Positions 1 to 6,632 of a DNA stretch of 12,667 nt are shown in pieces. Every line of letters starts with the position of its first letter. The first letter of the stretch is position 1. This DNA comes from Erysipelotrichaceae bacterium (GTDB lineage: Bacteria; Bacillota_I; Bacilli_A; Erysipelotrichales; Erysipelotrichaceae): the NCBI GenBank assembly GCA_003446295.1, contig DMBB01000287.1, positions 1-12,667 on the forward strand, written 5' to 3'. The notes beneath the pieces were generated by a model that saw only the letters and a program-made list of their open reading frames with translations, was not told the origin of the DNA and did not search any database. The position numbers were made by a program, and so were the translations under genes.

Positions 1-744
1 TTCGGCGCGCTTCTGGCTTATGTCCTGATATGCGGCGGGCAGGCAAGGTATATCATAGAAACCGGCGTATCCGCGCTTGGCAATATGCTGCAGAATTATA
101 TACAGCTGAGTACATGGACTGATCCGCTTCGTACCAGCAGTTTTCCTCAGAACTGGACGATCTTTTACTGGGCTTACTGGCTTGTATGGTGTGTTGCTTC
201 ACCGTTTTTTATGGGCAGTATCAGCAGGGGAAAAACCATACGTGAAGTGATCCTCGGAACATATGTGTTCGGTGTATCCAGCACGCTGATATCATTCATT
301 ATTCTCGGCAATTACGGTCTGGGACTGCAGATGACAGGCAGGTTTGATGCGATCGCATTTTATCAGTCCTGCAGTGATCTTTATCAGACAGTGATCGCGA
401 TCATTGGAACACTGCCTCTTTATAAAGGGATCCTGATCCTGCTGATCATTTCCATGATCGCATTTTATGCGACGAGTTTTGACAGCATAACACTGGTTGC
501 TTCCCAATACAGCTACAAGGAATTCAGGGAGAATGAAGAAGCAGGGACAGGAATGAAAATGTTCTGGGCAGTGCTGCTGATCATGCTGCCGATCGCCTTG
601 ATCTTTTCAGAGGGATCTATGAACAATCTGCAGACCGTATCGATCATTGCGGCGTTTCCGATCGGTACAGTGATCCTGCTGATCATTTTCAGCTTTATGA
701 AAGATGCCAGGCAGTATCTGGATATGGAAAAAACAAAGCATTAA
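1..744 (+). CDS. BCCT-family betaine/carnitine/choline transporter, 3' part
   Basis: The reading frame is open from the first base and ends at TAA 742-744, so 247 C-terminal residues are visible and the start lies outside the window. It is an integral membrane protein. The signature is the BCCT tryptophan-rich segment (WTIFYWAYWLVW, about nt 157-195) followed by the cytoplasmic-loop motif SISRGKTIRE (about nt 217-246). Four more hydrophobic segments follow, and the last ends in SFMKDARQ, close to the end of the carnitine transporter CaiT as I recall it. The visible part corresponds to about the last five of twelve membrane helices. The family imports or exchanges quaternary ammonium compounds such as glycine betaine, choline, carnitine or butyrobetaine. 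The substrate and the coupling ion cannot be fixed from this fragment. The charged C-terminal tail is short, without the long osmosensory extension of BetP. No terminator follows before the next promoter. Confidence 0.9.
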   Translation, partial: FGALLAYVLICGGQARYIIETGVSALGNMLQNYIQLSTWTDPLRTSSFPQNWTIFYWAYWLVWCVASPFFMGSISRGKTIREVILGTYVFGVSSTLISFIILGNYGLGLQMTGRFDAIAFYQSCSDLYQTVIAIIGTLPLYKGILILLIISMIAFYATSFDSITLVASQYSYKEFRENEEAGTGMKMFWAVLLIMLPIALIFSEGSMNNLQTVSIIAAFPIGTVILLIIFSFMKDARQYLDMEKTKH

Positions 745-771
745 CATTTTCGCCAAACGCAGGAACTTTCA

Positions 772-800
772 TTGACACTTCAGCTGTCTGATACTATAGT
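772..800 (+). promoter_or_regulatory. sigma-A-type promoter for the TerD-like gene
   Basis: A perfect -35 box TTGACA (772-777) is followed after exactly 17 bases by TATAGT (795-800), five of six matches to the -10 consensus. Transcription should start near 806-808, at the base of the first leader hairpin. This is one of the best promoters in the window and makes the gene at 930 independent of the transporter upstream. Confidence 0.75.
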
Positions 801-805
801 TCAGT

Positions 806-909
806 TACGGAAACATTTCGATGTGATTCCGCAGTTGACGATGCGGACGGAATTCAGGTCATCCTTTTACACTCTTGCAAAAAGACCTGAGATAGTCCGC
901 ATTTTTTTG
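806..909 (+). promoter_or_regulatory. structured leader with terminator/antiterminator (putative attenuator or riboswitch)
   Basis: Three hairpins can be drawn. P1: CGGAA (808-812) with TTCCG (827-831), extended by ACAT/ATGT around a TTCG loop, with GA bulged at 825-826. Antiterminator: TCCGCA (828-833) with TGCGGA (842-847), a perfect six-base stem with an eight-base loop. Terminator: ATGCGGAC (841-848) with GTCCGCAT (895-902), with an inner stem TCAGGTC (854-860)/GACCTGA (884-890), followed directly by a T-tract to 908. P1 and the terminator are compatible with each other, and the antiterminator excludes both. This is the layout of a transcriptional switch. I do not recognise a known riboswitch class, T-box or RAT sequence. 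The ligand or protein is unknown. The pairings are seen in the sequence; the switching is inferred. Confidence 0.6.
841..908 (+). terminator. intrinsic terminator inside the leader of the TerD-like gene
   Basis: An eight-base outer stem (841-848 with 895-902) and a seven-base inner stem (854-860 with 884-890) are followed by T902-T908. It lies after the promoter at 772-800 and only 21 bases before the ATG at 930. It must therefore be read through for that gene to be expressed from this promoter. It could also stop transcripts coming from the transporter. Confidence 0.75.
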
Positions 910-929
910 ACCCGAAAAGGAGGTGCACG

Positions 930-3011
930 ATGAAAGATTCATTCAGAAAACTGGTATTTACAGAACTTCGCAGTGTCATGATCCCGCTGAACGGCGATCA
1001 CCTGAGCGATGAGTCAATGCAGAGAGCACTGACGATGAACATGAACCTGAGCACGCAGTACGGGTATATGTTCGGCCCGAAGGACCTGGTACTGATCGCA
1101 CGCAATGATGCGGCAGGGGAGATTTTCGATATGATCTCCGGCATGATCAGCGAGGTCAAGGCACCGCCGATGTATCCGGATTTTCCTTCCCAGGTGATGA
1201 GCATTGATGAGGCGCGGTTCCGTTTTCATCAGATGCTGCACTATTTCTCTACATACGGGATCGAATACATTTTTGATACGGATGTTCAGCGCGGCTGGCT
1301 GCCGGGTGAAAAGGAAAATATCACCGGAACAGAGAAGGTTACGGAAGATGAGCATCTGTTTGATGCCAGAGTGCTGAGTCTCATGGATGAAAAAGATGCA
1401 TACCTGTCTGTATACACTATGATCATTTCAAAGCGTGAGCGCATGACGGATCCTGAAAAGGAACTGGTATCCGAGTGCGTACTGCATCTGGAACCTGAAC
1501 AGATCAAAGAGATCAAAGTGCCGTTCAAGGAAAACCTGAACATTGTATTCGCAGTCATGATGGACACGCTGAAGGGCAGTGAAAGAACAGAAGCCATGCG
1601 TGCCGTCTGCCAGCACAGCGGTGATGTGTTCAAAGTACTGAAGTACTATCTGGAACAGCATGAATATCATCTGAAGACCAGTCAGAAACGCACAGGCGTC
1701 AGACTGCTGGAATCCTATCCGATCGGCAATTTCAAAGAGAATCTGATCCTGTCAAACACGAAACGTGAAGAGACGCTGGTTGTCCTGCAGTTCCTGGACT
1801 ACAACAGATTTTCAAGAAGTGAAGCACACAGGAACGCTGTGGCAATGCTCAGAAACGATGAACTGCATTCCTGGGAAGCGAGCCTGAAGGCTGCACTGGC
1901 AGAGTCACCTGAGGCTGGTCTGTCGACAGCAGCAGAGCGTCCCGGCAATCTGCTGAGATCTGCATCGATGCTGATAAAGGCGGGCGTTGAACCGGAAAAG
2001 ATCAAAGCTGAGCTTTTGAAATGCGCAGACCGTCTGTCCACCCAGACACTGGTCAGACTCAGCACATACTTCTCCAACGGAGCCTGCGGTTTCTTTGAGA
2101 ATCAGGTATATCCTGACAGCTGGGAAGACTTTGACACGGACATGCTTGATGAAATTTTCATTGAAGTGCTGAAAAAGAACCTGTCCTTCAAACAGACGCC
2201 CCTGAGGGGAAAAAAGATCTTCCTGGAGGAATCAGGCTATAACCTCGACCGTTCTGTGATCCAGACAAATGACAAGTCTGAAGAAGGCGGATATATCAGA
2301 TCAGGACTGACCATGAAGGTTCCTGTCAACGGAAAGATCATCCGCCTGTTCACATACTGGAATGACAAGGAACGCGTGGATATCGATCTTCATGGCTATG
2401 GGGTCAGACAGGACGGAAAGACTGTTGACATCGGCTGGGCGGATGACTTCCGCTCCGAAAAAGCAGCCATGCTGTATTCAGGCGACATCACGCATTCCGA
2501 TGCGGCAGAGTACATTGACGTGAACCTGGAAAAAGCCAGGGAGGAAGGCATCCGGAGTGTTGTATTCTCACTGCATTCCTATACAGACAAAACATTCAAA
2601 GAGATCGATGAAGTGCTCGTCGGCATCATGGCTGTCTCCGAAGCAGGAGGCGGGACGGATGTGAAGCTGTATACACCGGCAAACTGCTTCTTCTCCCATG
2701 AACTCAGATCCTCCACTGTCAGCATCACCTATGGTTTCCTGAACATTGAAGATATGGAAGTGACATTCGTCGGTAAGACATCGGAAGACTGGAATACTGG
2801 TCTGACGGCAAAATATGCTGCTGCAGAAGGGCTGCCGCTGTTTACCGTCAGGTCCTATGTCAGACTGCTGGCTGAAAGCCAGGGAGCAGTGCTGACAGAC
2901 AGCAGGGAAAATGCCGATATCATTCTGCGCCTGGACAAGGGCACGGAAGACCGGGAAGTATCACTGATCGATGAAAACTACTGGATGGATCTTCCGTCCA
3001 TAGCTGAATAA
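930..3011 (+). CDS. TerD-like C-terminal domain protein, MXAN_6230/SCO0854-like
   Basis: This is a 693-residue soluble protein with no signal peptide or membrane helix. The start ATG follows a strong site AGGAGGTG (918-925). The N-terminal part holds MYPDFPSQVM and a following HYF segment, which recall the 'YPxFPxQVM...HY' region of the MXAN_6230/SCO0854 family. The middle (about 190-430) is helix-rich and repeat-like, with the family-like stretch AERPGNLLR and 'RLSTQTLVRL'. The C-terminal part (about 465-640) contains VDIDLHGYGV, then YSGDITHSDAAEYIDVNLEK and a 'VFSLHSYTDKTFKEI' segment, which match a TerD-like fold: paired acidic strands that bind calcium in true TerD proteins. TerD proteins are linked to tellurite, oxidative and other stress responses. 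The biochemical role of this large family is unknown to me. The RING-type domain of actinobacterial members is not visible. The gene sits alone behind an attenuator-like leader and has its own terminator. Confidence 0.65.
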   Translation: MKDSFRKLVFTELRSVMIPLNGDHLSDESMQRALTMNMNLSTQYGYMFGPKDLVLIARNDAAGEIFDMISGMISEVKAPPMYPDFPSQVMSIDEARFRFHQMLHYFSTYGIEYIFDTDVQRGWLPGEKENITGTEKVTEDEHLFDARVLSLMDEKDAYLSVYTMIISKRERMTDPEKELVSECVLHLEPEQIKEIKVPFKENLNIVFAVMMDTLKGSERTEAMRAVCQHSGDVFKVLKYYLEQHEYHLKTSQKRTGVRLLESYPIGNFKENLILSNTKREETLVVLQFLDYNRFSRSEAHRNAVAMLRNDELHSWEASLKAALAESPEAGLSTAAERPGNLLRSASMLIKAGVEPEKIKAELLKCADRLSTQTLVRLSTYFSNGACGFFENQVYPDSWEDFDTDMLDEIFIEVLKKNLSFKQTPLRGKKIFLEESGYNLDRSVIQTNDKSEEGGYIRSGLTMKVPVNGKIIRLFTYWNDKERVDIDLHGYGVRQDGKTVDIGWADDFRSEKAAMLYSGDITHSDAAEYIDVNLEKAREEGIRSVVFSLHSYTDKTFKEIDEVLVGIMAVSEAGGGTDVKLYTPANCFFSHELRSSTVSITYGFLNIEDMEVTFVGKTSEDWNTGLTAKYAAAEGLPLFTVRSYVRLLAESQGAVLTDSRENADIILRLDKGTEDREVSLIDENYWMDLPSIAE

Positions 3012-3028
3012 CTGCGTTATTGAGAAAT

Positions 3029-3055
3029 ACCGGAGCGCCTGCTTCGGTTTTCTTC
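3029..3055 (+). terminator. intrinsic terminator after the TerD-like gene
   Basis: The arm ACCGGAGC (3029-3036) pairs with GCTTCGGT (3041-3048), with one G-T pair and a four-base loop GCCT, and is followed by TTTTCTT. It separates the TerD-like gene from pyrC. Confidence 0.8.
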
Positions 3056-3065
3056 TGCATTCAGC

Positions 3066-3071
3066 TATAAT
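3066..3071 (+). promoter_or_regulatory. possible -10 box for pyrC
   Basis: A perfect TATAAT stands 25 bases before the pyrC ATG, just after the upstream terminator. No convincing -35 box lies 16-18 bases upstream (that region is the terminator arm), so strength is uncertain. Start of transcription would be near 3078, leaving a short leader with AAGGAGG at 3081-3087. There is no room for a PyrR-type attenuator. Confidence 0.45.
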
Positions 3072-3096
3072 AAGACAAATAAGGAGGAATGAAGGT

Positions 3097-4359
3097 ATGC
3101 TGCTGATCAAGAATGCACATGTCATTGATCCGGTGACAAACACGGATGATGTTCTGGATATCCTGATCGATCAGGGAATGATCATTGAGACCGGGAAGTG
3201 TATTGAAAGGGACTGTGAAGTGATCGATGCTGAAGGACTGATCGCTGCACCGGGTCTGATGGATGCACATGTCCATTTCAGAGATCCCGGACAGACATGG
3301 AAAGAAGACATCATTACAGGATGCGAGGCCGCAAAAAAAGGCGGATTCACTACGGTCGTCTGCATGGCCAACACTGTTCCTCCGGTCGATAATCAAGAAA
3401 CACTGCAGTACATTCTGGAGAAAGCACGATCAACGGGGATCCATCTGCTGCAGACTGTCAATGTGACAAAAGGCATGAAGGGGAAAGAACTCGTTGATAT
3501 GGAGGCTCTTGCAAAGGCAGGTGCCGCAGGATTCACCGATGACGGAGTGCCGATCATGGATGAAAAGATCCTGCTGGAAGCTTTGAAAAAGGCCAAAGAG
3601 CTGGATATGCCTGTGTCTCTGCATGAGGAAGATCCGCTGTTCATTGATCAGCCGGGCGTCAATAAAGGAAAGGTGTCGGATGAACTGCACTATGGCGGCG
3701 CATGGAATACGGCAGAAGACATCATGACTGCCAGAGACGGCGTGCTTGCGCTGCATACAGGTGCTTCTGTATGCATACAGCATATTTCTTCAGCCAATGC
3801 TGTCGAACTTGTCAGAACATTCAAAAAGCTCGGAGCTGACATCCATGCCGAGGCTGCGCCGCATCATTTCACCCTGACCGAGGATGCTGTTCTCAAATAT
3901 GGTACGCGTGCCAGAATGAATCCTCCTGTCAGGACGGAACATGACCGTCAGATGATCATTGAAGGGATCAAGGACGGAACGATCGATATGATCGTTACTG
4001 ATCACGCTCCCCACAGCAAAGAAGAGAAGGACAGACCGTTGGATAAAGCGCCCAGCGGCATTACCGGTCTGGAAACATCGCTTGGACTGGGTATCCGCTC
4101 ACTGGTAGAACCAGGACATATCACACTGATGAAGCTGATGGAACTGATGTCGAAAAATCCCGCTGAATTCTACCGTATCACGCCTGCCAGCATTTCTCCG
4201 GGATCACCGGCAGATCTTGTGCTGTTCGGTGAGCATGAGAGATGGACAGTGGATCACTATGCGTCCAGATCTGAGAATTCCCCGTTTACCGGATGGGAGC
4301 TTCCCGGAAGGATCCATTACACGATCTGTGCCGGCAATATCGTCTATCAGGCAGACTGA
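3097..4359 (+). CDS. pyrC: dihydroorotase
   Basis: Dihydroorotase catalyses the reversible cyclisation of N-carbamoyl-aspartate to dihydroorotate, step three of de novo pyrimidine synthesis, in the cytoplasm. The 420-residue length fits the Bacillus-type (class I) enzyme. Metal-site residues are visible: H58 and H60 in DAHVHFRDPG, the Asp pair at 148-149 in FTDDGVPI where a bridging Asp replaces the carbamylated lysine of other types, H176 in SLHEED, H229 in QHISS, and the catalytic D302 in VTDHAPHS. The substrate-binding RMNPPVR motif is also present. The ATG follows AAGGAGG with normal spacing. In many Bacillota pyrC sits in a pyr operon. Here it stands between two terminators with no other pyr gene in the window, so it appears to be monocistronic. 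Confidence 0.95.
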   Translation: MLLIKNAHVIDPVTNTDDVLDILIDQGMIIETGKCIERDCEVIDAEGLIAAPGLMDAHVHFRDPGQTWKEDIITGCEAAKKGGFTTVVCMANTVPPVDNQETLQYILEKARSTGIHLLQTVNVTKGMKGKELVDMEALAKAGAAGFTDDGVPIMDEKILLEALKKAKELDMPVSLHEEDPLFIDQPGVNKGKVSDELHYGGAWNTAEDIMTARDGVLALHTGASVCIQHISSANAVELVRTFKKLGADIHAEAAPHHFTLTEDAVLKYGTRARMNPPVRTEHDRQMIIEGIKDGTIDMIVTDHAPHSKEEKDRPLDKAPSGITGLETSLGLGIRSLVEPGHITLMKLMELMSKNPAEFYRITPASISPGSPADLVLFGEHERWTVDHYASRSENSPFTGWELPGRIHYTICAGNIVYQAD

Positions 4360-4368
4360 ACGAACATG

Positions 4369-4414
4369 AAAAAAGATCCTGTTCTGTACAAAATGCAGTC
4401 AGGATCTTTTGTTT
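4369..4414. terminator. bidirectional terminator between pyrC and the SDR gene
   Basis: The perfect 11-base arms AAAAGATCCTG (4371-4381) and CAGGATCTTTT (4400-4410) enclose an 18-base loop. On the plus strand a T-rich tail TTTTGTTT follows (4407-4414). On the minus strand the A-run 4369-4374 gives a six-T tail. It serves the two convergent genes pyrC and the SDR. Confidence 0.85.
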
Positions 4415-4419
4415 GATGA

Positions 4420-5244
4420 TCAGAAATCTGTGCTCTGTGAATCAGCAGCGAACTTCTTTGCTTCTTCGATTCTTCCTTCAGCTGTGGAAACGACTGCCTT
4501 GACAGCGTCAGAACCAAGCAGCAGACGGAACGGAGCTTCTTCTGCATATGCCATTCTGTAGACAAGTTCACCGGCTTTCATCGGGTCACCGGGCTGCTGT
4601 CTCTTGTTGACGGCATTTGCGTTCTTCCATGTGGAATCCTTATATGCTTCGACCTTGAGAGGAGCGCTCTTCAGTGCTTCATCATAGAAGTGTGTGCGGA
4701 AGGAACCGGGTTCAATGACCATGACACGGATCCCGAGGGGTTTGAGTTCTTTGCAGAGACCGTCTGTAAGCAGATCAAGGGCAGCCTTGGATGATGCGTA
4801 GTAGCCGGAGCCGACAGCAGAACGTTCAGCTGCGATACTTGTTGTGTTCATGATGACGCCTGCACCTTTTTCTCTCAATACAGGCAGAACTACCTTGATC
4901 ATGTTGACGGGTCCGAAGAGATTTGTTTCAAAGAGCTCCTGAATTGCTTCATCTTCGCCTTCTTCAACGGAAGAACGGTAGCCATGACCGGCATTATTGA
5001 TCAGGACATCGATCGTTCCGAATTTCTCGATCGTTTTTGCGACAACTTCTTTCATGCCTGCTCTGTCTGACATATCCAGTGTGACAGGAAGACATGTTTC
5101 AGGATAATCTTTTGCAATACCTTCAAGTTTTGATAATGATCTGGCTGTGATCACTGCATTGTCACCGTGTGAAAGAACTGCTCTGGCAATGCCTTCACCG
5201 ATTCCGCCGGCAGATGCACCGGTAATGATCCATGTTTTTGTCAT
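4420..5244 (-). CDS. short-chain dehydrogenase/reductase (SDR)
   Basis: This is a 274-residue Rossmann-fold oxidoreductase of the classical SDR type, expected to use NADP(H) in the cytoplasm. Visible features: the nucleotide loop TGASAGGIG (residues 8-16), which has one glycine more than the usual TGxxxGIG; AR at 34-35 after the second strand, where Arg favours NADP; NNAG at 83-86; N108; and the catalytic S136, Y149 and K153 (YASSK). The one-glycine insertion is known in some SDRs, for example 1-acyl-DHAP-reductase-like proteins. The substrate is unknown. I chose ATG 5244 because CAGGAGGTG (5251-5259) precedes it at ideal distance. The open frame extends 13 codons further to 5283, but that stretch contains the ribosome binding site and lies at the expected transcript start. 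It is divergent from the merR gene, with a MerR-type promoter. Confidence 0.9.
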   Translation of the reverse strand: MTKTWIITGASAGGIGEGIARAVLSHGDNAVITARSLSKLEGIAKDYPETCLPVTLDMSDRAGMKEVVAKTIEKFGTIDVLINNAGHGYRSSVEEGEDEAIQELFETNLFGPVNMIKVVLPVLREKGAGVIMNTTSIAAERSAVGSGYYASSKAALDLLTDGLCKELKPLGIRVMVIEPGSFRTHFYDEALKSAPLKVEAYKDSTWKNANAVNKRQQPGDPMKAGELVYRMAYAEEAPFRLLLGSDAVKAVVSTAEGRIEEAKKFAADSQSTDF

Positions 5245-5287
5245 ATTCGACACCTCCTGTAAACATGTTTTTATCTGATACATTTAT

Positions 5288-5318
5288 ATGGTAATATTTA
5301 AAGTGAACTTTAAGTAAA
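5288..5318 (-). promoter_or_regulatory. MerR-type promoter of the first SDR, 19-bp spacer
   Basis: Read on the minus strand, TTTACT (5318-5313) and TACCAT (5293-5288) are separated by 19 bases. A normal sigma-A promoter has 17. The over-long spacer is filled by a palindrome. The same spacing and register occur before the second SDR gene. MerR proteins bind such spacers and twist the DNA to bring the two boxes into line. The transcript would start near 5281, leaving about 36 bases before the ATG. Confidence 0.7.
5296..5315. promoter_or_regulatory. MerR operator, site 1
   Basis: The sequence ATTTAAAGTGAACTTTAAGT is an imperfect palindrome (8 of 10 half-site positions match). It differs from site 2 (6564-6583) at one base only. 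It lies between the boxes of the leftward SDR promoter and directly before the merR ribosome binding site (5316-5322), so the regulator probably controls both directions from here. Confidence 0.8.
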
Positions 5319-5335
5319 GAGGAAATTCATCATTT

Positions 5336-5758
5336 ATGGAAAAACTTTATTCAGTAGGGGAAACAGCCAAGATGTTCGGGATCGCACCTTCTGCACTCAG
5401 GTATTACGAGAGTGAAGGACTGCTGGAACCTGTGCCGAAAAATGAGGGCGGCAGACGTGTTTACGGTCCCAAAGAAATCCGCAGGATCCGCTTTATCATC
5501 ACGCTGCGTGATGCAGGGATCTCTGTAGAAGGCATACGTCAGTATGTTGATCTGTTTTATGCCGGGGCAGAAACGATCGGGGAACGGAAACAGATCCTGG
5601 TCGATCATCTGGACAGGCTGAAGCAGGAAGCAGAGCGCCTCAATGAACTGATCTCACAGCTCGAAGAAATGATCAATACATATGAAGATACATTTATCAA
5701 GCGTGAGATGGACAGCCGCACCGCTGATCCCTTTTACGGTACGAAACCTGTCAAATAA
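5336..5758 (+). CDS. MerR-family transcriptional regulator
   Basis: This is a 140-residue DNA-binding protein. The winged helix-turn-helix is at the N terminus: YSVGETAKMFGIAPSALRYY (residues 5-24), then GLLEP and the wing GGRRVYGPKEI (38-48). A second helical part with LRDAGISVEGI (57-67) follows, then a long dimerisation coiled coil of about residues 82-115 and a short tail. Similarity in the region around residues 50-75 points to the NmlR/AdhR-like aldehyde or electrophile sensors. The cysteine they usually carry in 'xCLRxxG' is T56 here, and there is no cysteine at all, so metal or thiol sensing is unlikely. It lies divergent from one SDR gene and convergent with another, both preceded by the same operator. 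A ribosome site AAAGAGG (5316-5322) precedes the ATG at slightly long spacing. Likely an activator of both SDR genes and self-regulated. Confidence 0.9.
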   Translation: MEKLYSVGETAKMFGIAPSALRYYESEGLLEPVPKNEGGRRVYGPKEIRRIRFIITLRDAGISVEGIRQYVDLFYAGAETIGERKQILVDHLDRLKQEAERLNELISQLEEMINTYEDTFIKREMDSRTADPFYGTKPVK

Positions 5759-5779
5759 GATGTTTCAGAGTTTGACAGG
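5747..5779. repeat. inverted repeat across the convergent 3' ends of merR and the second SDR
   Basis: The perfect nine-base arms CCTGTCAAA (5747-5755) and TTTGACAGG (5771-5779) enclose both stop codons. Each arm is coding: it specifies the end of merR (PVK) and the end of the SDR (PVKL). No T-tract follows on either side, so it is not a standard intrinsic terminator, although it could form a stable hairpin in both mRNAs. Only six bases separate the two stop codons. Confidence 0.6.
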
Positions 5780-6532
5780 GTAGATGGCCGCAAGACCTCC
5801 GTCAACGAGCAGTTCAACACCGTTGACATATGAAGATTCATCCGATCCAAGATAAACGGCAGCGTTGGCTACATCCAGCACATTGCCGACTTTTCCTGCT
5901 GGGATCAGTCCGGCCCGGTATTCCTGTCTTGCTTTTTCTTCTTCCGGACTTCTTCCGAGCTCACCGCCTGCAGCAGGCGTCGGAATGATGCCGGGTGCGA
6001 TCGCATTGACTCTGATCCTGCGGTCTCTGAGTTCACTTGTCCATGTATGAATGAATGATTTCATTGCTGACTTGGCAGCGATATACAGACTGAAATCCGG
6101 CAGACCGAGTGAAACAGTCACGGAAGTATTCATGATGAATGTTGTGCCTTCACCCATCAGCGGCAGACATGCCTGTGCTGTATAGTATGTGCCCAGAACA
6201 TTGGTTCCCATAACACGGTTGAATTCTTTTTCATCGATATCTGTCAGGGATACATAACCGCCGATCCCGGCATTGCAGATCACGATATCGACATGACCCT
6301 GTTCTTCTTTGATCTTTTCAGCCACTCTCAGCATGTCTTCTTTTTTTGTGACATCAGCAGCCGCATATCCGATATTGGATCCGATCACGTCAGCAGCTTC
6401 CTTCAGCTTGTTTTCTCTTCTTCCTGTGATGTAAACATATGCGCCTTCCTCAACGTAGCGTTTTGCGATCTCAAGGCCGATCCCTGTGCCTCCGCCTGTG
6501 ATCAGCGCAACTTTATTCTTTAACCTCATCAT
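5765..6532 (-). CDS. short-chain dehydrogenase/reductase (SDR), second copy
   Basis: This is a 255-residue classical SDR, not closely similar to the SDR at 4420-5244. It has TGGGTGIG (12-19), GRR at 37-39 which favours NADP(H), CNAG at 86-89, N111, and the catalytic S137, Y150 and K154 (YIAAK), with the usual 13-residue gap between Ser and Tyr. The C terminus SSYVNGVELLVDGG is the typical 'xxxxTGxxxxVDGG' ending of FabG-like and glucose-dehydrogenase-like members. The substrate is unknown. AGGAGG (6538-6543) precedes two adjacent ATG codons at 6532 and 6529. The second has better spacing, so the protein may be one residue shorter. The promoter carries the same MerR operator as the first SDR gene, so the two reductases are expected to be induced together, probably to reduce a toxic carbonyl compound. 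Confidence 0.92.
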   Translation of the reverse strand: MMRLKNKVALITGGGTGIGLEIAKRYVEEGAYVYITGRRENKLKEAADVIGSNIGYAAADVTKKEDMLRVAEKIKEEQGHVDIVICNAGIGGYVSLTDIDEKEFNRVMGTNVLGTYYTAQACLPLMGEGTTFIMNTSVTVSLGLPDFSLYIAAKSAMKSFIHTWTSELRDRRIRVNAIAPGIIPTPAAGGELGRSPEEEKARQEYRAGLIPAGKVGNVLDVANAAVYLGSDESSYVNGVELLVDGGLAAIYPVKL

Positions 6533-6555
6533 ACGGTCCTCCTGTCATCGTCTGT

Positions 6556-6586
6556 ATCATAGAATTTAAAGTGCACTTTAAGTCAA
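6556..6586 (-). promoter_or_regulatory. MerR-type promoter of the second SDR, 19-bp spacer
   Basis: On the minus strand TTGACT (6586-6581) and TATGAT (6561-6556) each match five of six consensus bases and are separated by 19 bases. The spacer contains the palindromic operator. This copy has better boxes than the one before the first SDR gene, and transcription should begin near 6549. Confidence 0.8.
6564..6583. promoter_or_regulatory. MerR operator, site 2
   Basis: The sequence ATTTAAAGTGCACTTTAAGT is a near-perfect palindrome (9 of 10 half-site positions match) with centre GTGCAC. It is identical to site 1 (5296-5315) at 19 of 20 positions. CTTTAA/TTAAAG palindromes of this kind are, as I recall, typical of operators of the AdhR/NmlR-like MerR proteins. 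Confidence 0.82.
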
Positions 6587-6594
6587 CAGGCATT

Positions 6595-6620
6595 TAAAAA
6601 ATCAGTTCAGAAGAACTGAT
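6595..6620 (-). terminator. intrinsic terminator of the nuclease-helicase gene
   Basis: ATCAGTTC (6601-6608) and GAACTGAT (6613-6620) form a perfect eight-base stem with a four-base loop. On the minus strand a six-T tail follows (A-run 6596-6601). It lies just after the stop of the helicase gene and upstream of the second SDR promoter. Confidence 0.85.
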
Positions 6621-6632
6621 CGGAAGGGTATT

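Noticed and set aside
801..929. Known riboswitch, T-box or LicT/SacY RAT element
   Set aside because: I looked for the T-box core, RAT-like sequence and the conserved parts of the fluoride, THF, ZTP, NiCo and manganese classes and found none. Only a covariance-model search can exclude them fully.
3012..3096. PyrR-dependent attenuator before pyrC
   Set aside because: The terminator at 3029-3055 lies before the likely -10 box, and no PyrR binding loop or antiterminator is visible in the short leader.
5245..5283. Upstream ATG at 5283 for the first SDR
   Set aside because: It would put the strong ribosome binding site inside the gene and start at about the first transcribed base. The ATG at 5244 gives the normal SDR N terminus.
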